Shown here: positions 53,077 to 62,940 of the stretch, piece by piece
How the letters are laid out: each line of letters opens with the position of its first letter
Position numbering within the stretch: position 1 is the stretch's first letter
Source: Symbiodinium natans
Lineage: Eukaryota > Sar > Dinophyceae > Suessiales > Symbiodiniaceae
Assembly: GCA_905221605.1 (NCBI GenBank)
Contig: CAJNDS010002111.1
Coordinates: 505,565 to 569,564 of the forward strand
DNA length: 64,000 nt
Direction of reading: 5' to 3'
Position numbers and translations under genes: made by a program
Notes under the pieces: generated by a model
Databases searched by the model: none
The model's input: only the letters and a program-made list of their open reading frames with translations
What the model was told of the DNA's origin: nothing

Positions 53077-54705
53077 GTGACTAGCAGACTCGCACCTTCA
53101 AAAGGGGCTGCGCCAGCAAGAGGTTCGGGGGGGGGGCAGACCTGCACCATCGGCATCAATGCCTACAAGCAGAGGCCCCTGGACTTTGCAGTCGCTGACA
53201 TGAACTGGTGCTACGAAGCGCTCGACAAAGTCGGCATGACCTGTCTCAAATGTCAGGATGCAAAGCGCGCTGAGTTTGAAGCTTTCCTTGCCGTGTTTTG
53301 CCAGCAGCTCACCGTGAAGCATGAACTCATCCTGTTTAACTTCAACGGGCACTGCCAAGTTGAAGGGGGGGGAGGCCATGCCCATCTTCCTAGATGGGGA
53401 GGGGCAGCCTTCTGGTCGGATGGAGGCTTCCTCCGTGATGGATACGGTGGTGAACCAGAGCACATGCAGCAACGGCGCTGTGTTTGTGTTTCTGATGAAC
53501 TGCTGTCGTGATATCAGTCCGGAACTGCTCTCGGCAAGGTGCGAGCCAAACCCACACAAAAGGAAAGGCGACAAAGCATCTGCCATCATCTAGGCTTCAT
53601 CTCTCGGACGACCCGCAAGAGATGGTGATGCTTCTCTGGATTGCAGCCCCTTCATGCAAGCTTTTGGTGCGATGTGCTGGTCAACCGAAAAGGCTTCAGG
53701 ACGTGTACGACGAGATTCGTTCGGAGGTGGTGTCGCACGGCCAGAGTGAACACTTCAGCACTGGGCAGAGGCCATGTCTGTCTGTGAACGCTCCGTCCTC
53801 ACGCTTTCGCGGCTTTTCTCTACTTCCTGATCCGTCCAGTCCTGGAAGAGGTGACCCTGCATCAAATACAAACAGCCAAACCGGTATGAGCATGACAGCC
53901 CGGACAGTCGCACAGCCCTTGGACGGTGAGACAGGCCATGCCAACACCTTGCCCGTAATACTCTTCTTCGTCTTTTCGTTGTTGCACGCGTGCTTTAACT
54001 TTACCTTGCTCTCTGACACAATGGCCGATCTCATGATGGCATCCTTTGCGTGGGCATGCTTCAGCTACTGCGGAAATCCAGAGGCAGGGGTCCTGCTGGC
54101 GCGATATTGGCTAAACGTTGTGCAGACGTGGTTTCCACTGTGCCTAGCTACGCAGGCCTTGCCGCATCCGGTTCGCAAGTCTCGCATTCTTGCTAGCATC
54201 TTTTTTTGGGCGGAAAGTTCCCTACGGAGGAGCCTCTCTTGAGCTCTGCGTCGATGGCTATCTTGTCGGCTTACGTGATGCTGGTGCGTGGCCTGCCCAG
54301 GCCATTCAGCACCTGGCGCTCTGCATTCCGTCCGGCAAGCCAGTCTCGAGCTTATTCTGCATGGGCCAAGGTTTTCTGCTTGCACAAGTCTGCGTTCACC
54401 ACATCTGCCAGTTGCTTCTTGTTCTTGGCTTCATCTACACCATCATCTATGACTGCGAAACATGGTCCGGCATGCAAGGGACCGGGGCCTTTCCAAAGAC
54501 ATCGCTCAGCCTGGCATGTGCGATCTTGTTTCTCTGCTTTGCTTCTTGTTGCATCTTGCACCACTGCGTGCATGTCCCGCTTACCCCGTCGGTGGCTTGG
54601 CACGCGCTCCGCGCATTTCAGTTTCTTGCCTATCTCGCGATGCTCCTGTTGTCGGCTGGGTTTGCATGCTTGAAGGAACGGCCCAAGAGTTGCGGAAACC
54701 CTTAG
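53077..54705 (+). CDS. Caspase-like (C14) peptidase with membrane C terminus, frame broken
   Basis: The caspase-fold start is TIGINAYKQRPLDFAVADM; the catalytic His lies in LILFNFNGH (His codon 53350-53352) and the catalytic Cys in VFLMNCCRD (53498-53509), as in C14 enzymes of the YFSGH...LDCCRD type. The two halves are in different frames: a G8 run at 53365-53372 has one base too many. After the Cys motif a 55-bp GT-AG intron at 53539-53593 would restore the frame into LHLSDDPQEMVMLLWIAAPS. A Ser/Pro-rich linker leads to hydrophobic helices (LPVILFFVFSLLHACFNFTL and others). A second shift by one extra T in the T7 run at 54201-54207 carries on to further helices (LLLVLGFIYTIIYD; FQFLAYLAMLLLSAGFACL) and a TAG at 54703. 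Either a pseudogene or homopolymer sequence errors. The N-terminal exon is not located; 53077 is only where the frame opens. Confidence 0.65.
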
Positions 54706-54911
54706 TAAACTAGGTCAGTAAGGCCTGGAGTGGACCCAAACGATGCATGTACCCATGTCAGGTACTCTTTCTCCAGCGGCGGGTTAACTTGGTGTAGCGC
54801 AGCACGTTCCCCAGGGCCTGAAGCCCCCAGGCCCTGAAGCCCCCAGCACTTAAAACCCTGAAGCCCCCAAACCCGAGACCCGAGACCCTAAACCTTGAGC
54901 AGCTTGGTCAG

Positions 54912-54948
54912 GTCCGCTGTGCGGAGAGACCTCATCACTCTGTGGCTC
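54912..54948 (+). CDS. Candidate exon duplicated at 45193
   Basis: CTTGGTCAG precedes G; the frame SAVRRDLITLWL is followed by GTATCT (GT donor). Counterpart of 45193-45230. Confidence 0.45.
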
Positions 54949-55203
54949 GTATCTTATTAACATGTTACCCGTGGACTTTCTCAAGGATATACTCGTCATG
55001 GCGATTAGCATTCTTGTTACAAAAGCGTGTGGGCCGGGTTCAAGTTACCGTAGCTGAATGTTTTAACTTGCTTGCATGCGGAATAAATGCTGAAACGCCC
55101 AAGATGTTCCAGCCCCAGGGCTTGGCATTGAGCTACTCATTTCGGTTGGTGTAGCTTTGATGTGCGTTGTCTCACTTCAGATGTGACATTCACTTCTCTG
55201 GAG

Positions 55204-56092
55204 GTGGTGGCCTTGGTGGTGCGGGCTCAGAAAGGTTTAGCTTCTAGTAACCCTGAACTCGAGTCGAAAGGCTTCTAGCGCTTCTATGGGGCAGGGTTCA
55301 GGAGCTCAGGTATCCCCAGAAGATCCGATTCCCTTAGCCACCAAGGAAGGCAGAGCAGGACGAGGAGGAGAAGCCGACAGGCGAGTTCTGGGGTTTAGAC
55401 ACAAGACTCCGGGCTTAAGATTCTTGGAGGCCGGCAACCCCCCTAAACATCCCCAAGCCCTGAACCCAGTAAGGGCAGTGCGCAGCAGTGGCCCGGAGAT
55501 AAGCCTCCGGGAAATGAGGGGTTCCCAGAATTAGGACCCCTGTGTGGCTGCCATTTTTAAGAGAATCCCTCATATGAGGGTAGGAAGGTGAAGAAACGGC
55601 ACATGATTTAGAAAATCTCGTGAGGGCAGGAAGGCGAAGTCCTTAGAGTTAGGATAGGTGTCGGAAAAATCACTAATAATAACCCCTTATGGTCCCAGTA
55701 TAATTATACTATAATAACCCCCCAAAACCCTATTCTAATTTTTCAAGGCCCCCATATTAGGACAGTTGGACTAGGTGGGTTTGTGCAATCGATGAGACAT
55801 TCAAAGAGCAGGCGGGCGTTCGAAGAAGAGTTTAGCCCCGAGTCCCTGAGGCGTCGAACTTCATCGCATACAATCAAAGCATAGGATGCCCCGTAGTAGG
55901 CTACTTGGGGTGTAGGGCCGGTTTAGGGTCTTCCTTCTTGCAGGGTAATATTCAAGGGTGCCCTTTTTATGCTTCGGAGCCCACATAGTTGGGGGAATCC
56001 TGGCAGTAGCTGAGGATCATTGATACCTAGCACGTTAAAACGCCAAGAGAAGCTGTGCGCGTGGGGTGCGCGCCCGGATCGCAGGCCACCAG
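55204..56092 (+). other. Mostly unassigned sequence
   Basis: Holds a possible 31-bp exon at 55350-55380 (AEQDEEEKPT, with GCGAGT after it) and the family D element at 55661. Otherwise I see no gene. Confidence 0.3.
55661..55763 (+). mobile_element. Short dispersed element, family D
   Basis: CCCCTTATGGTCCC, TATACTATAATAACCCCCC, then AAAACCCTATTCTAATTTTT. It lies outside the duplicated units, so this family has moved or been copied independently. Confidence 0.55.
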
Positions 56093-56152
56093 GTGAAGAA
56101 TGCCGGCTCCTTCCAGACGGACCCAGAGGAGCATATATGGGACCAGATCTTG
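56093..56152 (+). CDS. Candidate exon (20 codons)
   Basis: GGCCACCAG precedes and GTCTCT follows. The frame VKNAGSFQTDPEEHIWDQIL is clearly protein-like. The frame is also open upstream (ARIAGHQ) and downstream (VSSALPPGF), so the exon may be longer. Confidence 0.5.
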
Positions 56153-56419
56153 GTCTCTTCCGCTTTACCGCCAGGGTTTCGGGGTTATGGTTTGCAGGAT
56201 TTGGGTCATCGAGCAGAATTTAGCGAAGTGACCATATCTCGCACTCGGCGCCCTACTGGGGGGTATGTAGATTCACGAACTCAGTCTTCAGACTTTTTAG
56301 GGTTCATAGGATCCTTCGTTCCCCTGCATTTCCCTCTGTACAGAGTGAGAAGACTCAGAAGTTTTTGGTATTTCGTGCCTGAGCCCAAACCACCTCAACT
56401 GCATTGCCATGGGCGGCAG

Positions 56420-56455
56420 GAGATGGCTCTGCAGCAAAAGGTCCGGGAGCACCAG
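56420..56455 (+). CDS. Candidate small exon
   Basis: GGGCGGCAG precedes G; EMALQQKVREHQ is followed by GCGCGC (GC donor). Coiled-coil-like. G-rich heptamer words follow. Confidence 0.4.
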
Positions 56456-57188
56456 GCGCGCACAAGGGGTTTTAGGGTTTCGAATTGGGGTCCCGACAGC
56501 GTCCTGTAGCCCAAGCCCAAGAATCAACCCCGATTCTCCCGCAGAGGGCAGACCAGGACCCCTGAAGCGGTTCTTGGGGGGCTGTAGGAGTTTAGGACTT
56601 CAGGGCTTGAAGCTCATAATGTTGCACTGGCTTTTGTATGTCAGGGGTATTTCAGGTGTAGTCACAAGTTTCGAAAAAGATTCTGCGAACTCAGTTTGTT
56701 GGGGTCAGCCGCTAAAAACACAAGTCTTTTTTTACGGATGGTTGTTTTTTAAAGGGTGAAGGGCTTAAGCAGTAAGGCTTGGGCCTTGGGCTCCAGGATC
56801 TCAAAGAGCCAGCACCCGGAGGATCCAGGAAATTAAGCCCGGCCGGTTCCATCTACAGAATTCTTGAATTTCATTACGAAACGAGGTCAGGCCTTGAGGT
56901 CCTAGAGGCTTGAGGCCCTGTCAAGGGTCTTGGGCAGGGTCTGAGGCTTTAGGGTCCCGCCCCCCCTTCCCCCCCCCGCAATTTTGTTTAGGGGGTCCCG
57001 CGGGCATGTCTCTATAGAGGGTCAAAATTTGTTTCGGGGGGGTGGGGTTACCTATTAAAGCCAATGCAACATTACATAGACTTCTAACGACCCGAAACCC
57101 TAAAATGCGAAAAGTGCTGAAAACCCCTAAAAGCCCGCAACCTCCCTAAATCCTGAGCTCCGTGAGCCGCGCCCCCAAGAGCTGCCAG

Positions 57189-57221
57189 GAGAACGCTGCC
57201 AAGCTGGACGCAGCCACGGAA
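57189..57221 (+). CDS. Candidate small exon
   Basis: GCTGCCAG precedes G; ENAAKLDAATE is followed by GTGAGG, a canonical donor. Helical. If not spliced here the frame runs on to TAG at 57249-57251. Confidence 0.4.
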
Positions 57222-57497
57222 GTGAGGACGCTGGTCCCTGGCCCAGCGTAGGGTTCAGGCTTTGGGTCCTAGGGTTTCAGAGGGTCTTCCGGTTCAGGGT
57301 TTAGGATTCATTTTTCGGGGTTTAGTTGGAGGTGTCTAAAGGCCAAATGGCAATGGCCTTCAGCATTGGAATATCCACCTTCCTTCGCTGTTTTCTGGGT
57401 AGAGGGTTGCTCTAGTGGTGGATCAATGTGGAGCCCGACTGGGTAGATTGCACTCCGGAGATCAGGGTTACGACGAGGTCACAGGCGACCAATACCA

Positions 57498-57809
57498 ATG
57501 CGGTATTCATCCCACTCCCCACAGGCACTCACCACAGCAGACTTCAACAGACTCGAAGTTTTCCACTCGCAGTGCCGACGAAGCATGTCCAGATTCGGCA
57601 TCATCCTTCAGAAACCACGACATACACCAATCAAGACATCAAAGAACACACTGCCCAGACACCAGCCCGCACACTACATTGACAGCATCGGCAGGCAACA
57701 ACTCCAATTCCTCGGCACATTCTCAGACACTACCCTGAAGCGGCGAACGAAACTGCTTTTTGAACCAAAGCTTTCTTGCATCGCGCCAGGTAGACGCAGG
57801 GTTACTTAG
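57498..57809 (+). pseudogene. Non-LTR retrotransposon remnant (end of reverse transcriptase ORF)
   Basis: The frame contains DFNRLEVFHSQCRRSM and, after a spacer, IDSIGRQQLQFLGTF, ending near LLFEPKL...GRRR. This order matches the region after the reverse transcriptase of LINE-type elements (a LE.FH..CLR.I motif, then RR..LGH..R, then LLFG......R.GR). The usual WLGH is FLGTF here. No start, no catalytic domain and no 3' tail seen: a short decayed fragment. Confidence 0.55.
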
Positions 57810-58531
57810 ATGGACTGAACAGTGCTCTCGGATAGCTTGGCCCTGGCTCTGAAGTCCCCGACCGCCTCAGCTGTGGACCGTGTTTCTAGCGGGGTGCCAA
57901 CGTGCAAGTTGCTCATTGAAAGGCGAAGCTGACATGTACACTTTTTTGCCGACGTCAAAACGAGACATCTGCGAGTTCTTATTGTGGTTACACAAGCAGA
58001 GACTGGGAAACCACAACAAGGATTTGAGAACGACAATAAGGAACAGAAGAACCACGATAAAACATGTTTGAGCGAATCACGCTAAGCATGGAGGCTTGCT
58101 ATTTTGCTTGCTGTTTTACTAGGCCCGTGCTCGGGAGACACCGCTGCCGTCGTTTCGTAGGCGAAAATCATCCGGTGTCTTGCCATGCGTTTCGTATTGT
58201 GGTTCTCATCTGCGAGAGAGCAGAGGCGACAGGGCCTTGGTTGGGGCCCCACCCAGCAAGACAGACGGGGAAAGATTGCTGCACTTAGTCCGGCGGGTTC
58301 AGGGCCTCCAGGCAAGCTCCAACGAGAAACTTCCAAAGGCCGTGTGTTTCCGAGCTCGCCCTAGCCCTGCCTTGATCGAAACGCGTAACCCTGGAAAAAA
58401 ACAAGCAAAGCAGAGAAGCCCGCTGCCGAAACTCACAACCCGCAAGCAGGCTCCTGAAAACCTGCCATCTCAAACCCGAACTCCAAGACCACCAGCGGTT
58501 TCTCTCTTTGTTGGGGATCGGTTCCCATAAG

Positions 58532-58596
58532 CTTCTCCGAGGTCCAGTACAACCATGGCTTCGCCGTGATGAGCACCAACAGCTTTCCGGCCGAAA
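58532..58596 (+). CDS. Candidate exon
   Basis: CCCATAAG precedes it; the frame FSEVQYNHGFAVMSTNSFPA then E is followed by GTGAGT, the best consensus donor in the window. Globular composition. No family recognised. Confidence 0.55.
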
Positions 58597-58725
58597 GTGA
58601 GTTGAAGAGCCGTAGCTATAAGAAGGGGCATAACTGTCCAAAGCGGAGTCGTCCTACTTACAGCCCAGAACGACGCAATGACCCACCAAACCCTACACTA
58701 AACCCTAAACTCTAAATCCTAAACC

Positions 58726-58905
58726 CCAAACCCCAAACCCCAAACCCCAAACCCCAAACCCCAAACCCCAAACCCCAAACCCCAAACCCCAAACCCCAAA
58801 CCCCAAACCACAAACCCCAAACCCCAAACCCCAAACCCCAAACCCCAAACCCCAAACCCCAAACCCCAAACCCCAAACCCCAAACCCCAAACCCCAAACC
58901 CCAAA
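58726..58905 (+). repeat. Homogenised (CCCCAAA)n array
   Basis: About 25 copies of CCCCAAA with one ACCACAA unit, near-identical in structure to 46203-46370, including the interruption. Ordinary CCCTAAA flanks it on the right (58905-59050). Confidence 0.95.
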
Positions 58906-59062
58906 CCCTAAACCCTAAACCCTTAACCCTTAAACCCTAAACCCTAAACCCTAAACCCTAACCCTTAAACCCTAAACCCTAAATTAGCCTAAACCCTAAA
59001 CCCTAAACCCTAAACCTTGAACCCTGAAGCCTGAAACCCTAAACCCTAAATCTCAAGCCCAG

Positions 59063-59146
59063 GTGCGTCTATGCCCGGCTTTCCGGGGGGCTCGGTGGTG
59101 GGCTTCGCACCCGATTCGCAGGGCCGGCCCCTGTTCTCTGGCTGCG
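59063..59146 (+). CDS. Candidate exon
   Basis: CAAGCCCAG precedes G; the frame ASMPGFPGGSVVGFAPDSQG continues RPLFSGC and is followed by GTTCAG (GT donor). C-rich array before it, G-rich array after it (59150-59240). All three frames are open here, so the frame choice is uncertain. Confidence 0.4.
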
Positions 59147-59149
59147 GTT

Positions 59150-59240
59150 CAGGGTTTAAGGTTTAGGTCTAGGGTTTAGGGTTTAGGGTTTAGGGTTTAG
59201 GGTTTAGGGTTTAGGGTTTAGGGTTTAGGGTTTAGGGTTG
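59150..59240 (+). repeat. Telomere-like (TTTAGGG)n array
   Basis: About 12 G-rich heptamers after the exon candidate. Confidence 0.9.
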
Positions 59241-59424
59241 GAAAGAAGTTATTAGGAGGGCTTGGTAGCCCAGTGGTACCCTTTTGTCATTTTTTGGGCT
59301 TCTGGGTTCCCTTCGCAAGTGGAACCAACAAAGTGTTGTACGCAGCAAAGCTACGGGAGGGGGGGGGGGGTAGCGTATATCCCAACATAGAACTACGCAT
59401 TTAGTTTTTCTGGCGCTGTAGGTT

Positions 59425-59525
59425 GGGATGCTCCCCCTTATATTTACAGTTCTTAATATGGATTATAATTGGGGGTACTATAATCCCAATTAAGGACTGT
59501 TTGTATAAGGGGATACTATAATCCC
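59425..59525 (+). mobile_element. MITE-like element, family B
   Basis: Left end GGGATGCTCCCCCTTATATT, continuing TACAGTTCTTAATATGG; right end in reverse complement begins GGGATTATAGTATCCCCTTA and continues with ACAGTCCTTAAT. Second copy of the element at 4290-4386. Confidence 0.65.
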
Positions 59526-59544
59526 TATCAAGTGAGAAACGCTT

Positions 59545-60439
59545 GTGTTTCATTTTGCAACGTGTGAATGCATTAGGAGGGTGGTACATGAGAAATTTTC
59601 AGAGCGCGCGATGGGGGATCCTAGTGACACAGAGCTGGCAGCCATACACACACTCGGAGATGCCGCATGTTTTTTGGGCCTCGCAGGCACAGAAGACCTG
59701 CTTACTCCGAGGGGGTCATTCTTGTCGCAGCTTGGAGCTGCACGGTCCACACCTGTAGCGCTGCTCGCAACCTTCTCGCAGGATGAGTTCAACATTATGG
59801 TGGCTGTGGATGCATCAGGAGCAGTTACCAGTCATCGAAATCCAACCATAGCTGAGGTCGGCATGGGAAGAATGATTGGACGTATCTGTCGACGCCGTGT
59901 TCAACACTGCGGTAACTGCTGCCGCTGCCCAAAAGATTAAGATGAATCAGATTGTATCGCAGATAGACGAGACGGAGATTGATCCAGTCAGAACTTCTTG
60001 TCAGGTTTGTAAGATACGAGACACTGTTTGGCAAAGGACAGCGTCCCCCGACAAGCCGGGAGCCAACTGCCGAGCAACTGGCCGCTTTGAGATCCCTTGT
60101 CAAGTCGAGTCTATCTTTTGAGCTCACGGCGCAAGGATACAAAAGAAGCTTAGATTTCATGGGTCCACCCTTAGCAGGAGCGGCGAGCTCGTGCAGACTG
60201 AACTGTACGGGCCATCTTCGCTGTCTGCTTGGAAAGCTTGCTAGGGCGTGTGTCTCAATGCCATGATTATGTTGGACGCCCTATCTCGGGTTGAGAGAAT
60301 GCATGAGCGATGCGGTGAGCGCACGTGTTCGCTACTGTGTCAAGCAGATGTTAGAGCGCGGCTGGAGGAGATGCCTCGAATGACAGAAGAGTTTATCGAG
60401 CCCCCCCTCTTGGAGGAGCTCAGACGTGCATCGTTGTAG
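59545..60439 (+). pseudogene. Degraded retroelement ORF (gag-like region)
   Basis: Three frames in sequence carry one protein. First DPSDTELAAIHTLGDAACFL and later text to about 59860; then KIKMNQIVSQIDETEIDPV; then ETLFGKGQRPPTSREPTAEQ, followed by LDFMGPP; then ERMHERCGERTCSLLCQADV and RARLEEMPR. From memory, this order (DDTEI, then GKGQ.P...EPT.EQL..L, then a ..RYGE..W.LLYQADVR.R.E.M.R stretch) recurs in retroelement proteins predicted in dinoflagellate genomes. That is not verified here. Several frameshifts, so not functional as it stands. Confidence 0.5.
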
Positions 60440-61124
60440 CTGTCTGCTGAGCCTTGAACGACTTTGAACGTTCGAAGCTCCTCTAGAACAGGCCCCTCGC
60501 TAACAAGCCTTCTTGTCTCCCACACGCCATAGCCTGACGACTACAAGCCTGTGACGCCTGGGCCCTGACACTGCGACGCAGCCTCCACTGTGCACGCTTG
60601 CAAAATCAAAAACCGTGCATCCTCAGCAATTGGCTGCAGCAGTGAGTAGGTCTAAGCCAAAGAAGCGCCCGGCAGGAAGTGAAATGCGACACGGATCAGG
60701 GTGTGTGTGGACACCACACCCATGACAAGCCACCAAAAGGAATCCCAGGTTGTCCCTGAGGCTGTGTTACCAATGGTGTCAGGATTGACAATCGCTGGAG
60801 GCAACAGGCTCTGCTGCACTCTTCTCCAATGGGGCCAGCCTCGCAACGCAAGGAACAGGAGGCGCAGGGGACGTGGTCACCACGTGTCACCACTGACAGG
60901 GCCATTACTCATAGTGTTGCGCGCCTCTGGCTCGCTGGTCCATCTGCCTAGCCCGGACGCATATCGGACGCATGTGCCCCTGACCAGGTATTACCTCTGA
61001 TCACGCCTAGTGAGAATGCTCAAGCGCAGGCAGTGTACTGGTAGTCGAAGCCCTGCTCCTGTACGTGGAAAAGCTGAACCTGGGATGCAGCCGGACTCCG
61101 GAAGGACCCTAACATGCGACGCTC

Positions 61125-61736
61125 ATGATGGGACGTTACTTACACAACCTGGGTGACCAATATGAGGAGGTCAGAAGCATATTGGCTGCGCGCGTGAGAG
61201 CTCTATGTTGGTCTCCGGATAGGGTCGCAGCTGGCATCGAAGTCGCAGCTCAACTGGCGCAAAGGCTGAACACTGAGCATCAAGACTTCAATTGGGCTCA
61301 TAACAATAGGGTTTCAGACTGGTCCTGGTTGACTGACGACTCTGAAGGCATGCTAACAATCACCCCTGTGCAGGCGAACCGGCGTGGAGTCCAGTGGCTC
61401 CCAAATGCCACGCGGGTGACCCGTGAGGCTTGCGCACAAGTTCGGTTATTGTCGCTTTTTCAGGCGCGAAACTGGCAGCACTGCCTGTCATCAGCAGGGT
61501 CAAAATCAACCTGGTGGGTTTGTGCTAGTACGTGCGCGCGACAACATAGCTTGACTTTCCACTCTCCCCCTGTTAGGGCGCGCTGGCCCCACCAAGGTTG
61601 CAAGCCACCGCTGAGCTGCGAGAACGAATTGGGGTATGCGGACACCGCCGGGACCGAGCGCGCTGTATCCATTTACAGCTCAAGCGGGTCTGTAGATGCC
61701 AGGGTGTCTTCTGCTGGTCGTATGCGAGGCCCATGA
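61125..61736 (+). pseudogene. Open frame in retroelement-derived region, unknown
   Basis: 203 codons from ATG. The first half (for example VRALCWSPDRVAAGIEVAAQ and DFNWAHNNRVSDWSWLTDD) is protein-like; the last third turns Ser/Cys-rich and may be out of frame. No domain recognised. Between the gag-like and C-terminal retroelement remains, so probably part of the same insertion. Confidence 0.35.
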
Positions 61737-61899
61737 AGGGTGAACTGTCATCAACACATCTTGGGTAATGGATTTCGCAACAGGGTTTTGACAACGCCTC
61801 AACTGCTGCGGCCATGAAGGTGCCGCCGATGGTGCTTGCGCCTGGCAGGGATTGCGTTTAGGGTTTGTCCTGCGAGGTCCGTGATCAACTCCTTGGTGC

Positions 61900-62137
61900 T
61901 GTTGGTGTGCGCACTGTTCTGCCCGGTACTCCAAAACCCACGCCAGAAGCCGCTCTAGAACCCACTCCGGAACCCGCTCCGGAACCCGTTGCGTCACCCG
62001 CTCCACCCGCTCCCTCTCCGCAACCCGCTCCGCAACCCATTCCGGCTCCGGAATCCGCTCCGGCAACCCGCCGGAACCCTGCTCCGAAACCTGCTCTGGA
62101 ACGCGCTCCAGAACTTGCTCCAGAACCCAAAATTTGA
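61900..62137 (+). repeat. 12-bp Pro-rich repeat
   Basis: Variants of GAACCCGCTCCG in tandem, reading as (PEPA)n on the + strand and as (GAGS)-like or (ERVP)-like repeats in other frames. A minisatellite that is open in all frames; coding cannot be judged. Confidence 0.7.
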
Positions 62138-62940
62138 AGACCCCATCGCTTCGCTCTTTCTCTCACTCTGTGAGCAGCAAAGCTCTGTAACCGGACAGAC
62201 TCACATTCAACACCCTACGTGGGCGCTAGGTATATGCGCACACTTCGTGTGGCCCAGCAGCGTGGGCCAAGCCATACAGCAGTCACTCCCTGGACCGCTC
62301 GAAACGCGGGTGTGGGGCCAGAGTGGCAAAGGCTCAACCCTGAGCTGGCGACACGAACTCTGTAGTCATACCAATGCTGGCACAAAGTTCTGGCAGACCC
62401 TGAGTCGGTCCAGTGTTTGTTGTCGTGCTAACAGCACCGCCCAATATCATGGGCGACCATCGCTGCCATCAACCCGGGCGGACGGCGAAGAGATCAGGCA
62501 GGACCTTGATCTGTCGAACTGCGATGGGTGTGAGGGCAACGTTGCATCACTCACTAAAGCATCGCTTGCGTGCTATGTCACTTGTGTTGCGGATCAAGGG
62601 TCTGCGGCCACCGCACCGAAGGGTACCGCAATAGCTTCTGGGACCTACTTTCGTTGTGTGTCCTACCTGCGTCCCATCATGACCACCCCCATCGCCTGAC
62701 GCAAAGACTTCGAACGCTTAAGGGATCTCCTTCCAGGTATAGGAACATGGGGAAAAATGGCCCATCGCAAACAGGGACCTTGAACGACTGCCAGTTGAGA
62801 AGGAGTGTGGAGGCATAGATGAGGAGAGCCCCGCCACCTGGCGGGAAACGCCAGCAGCAAGCGAGGACTGGGGCTGGGGATGGCAAGCAGATGCTTACTG
62901 ACTGTTAGGAGCAGCCGAGCTGGACAGACAGCGCACAAAA

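Noticed and set aside
61865-62137. A Pro/Glu repeat protein
   Set aside because: A 12-bp minisatellite leaves all frames open; no independent sign of coding.
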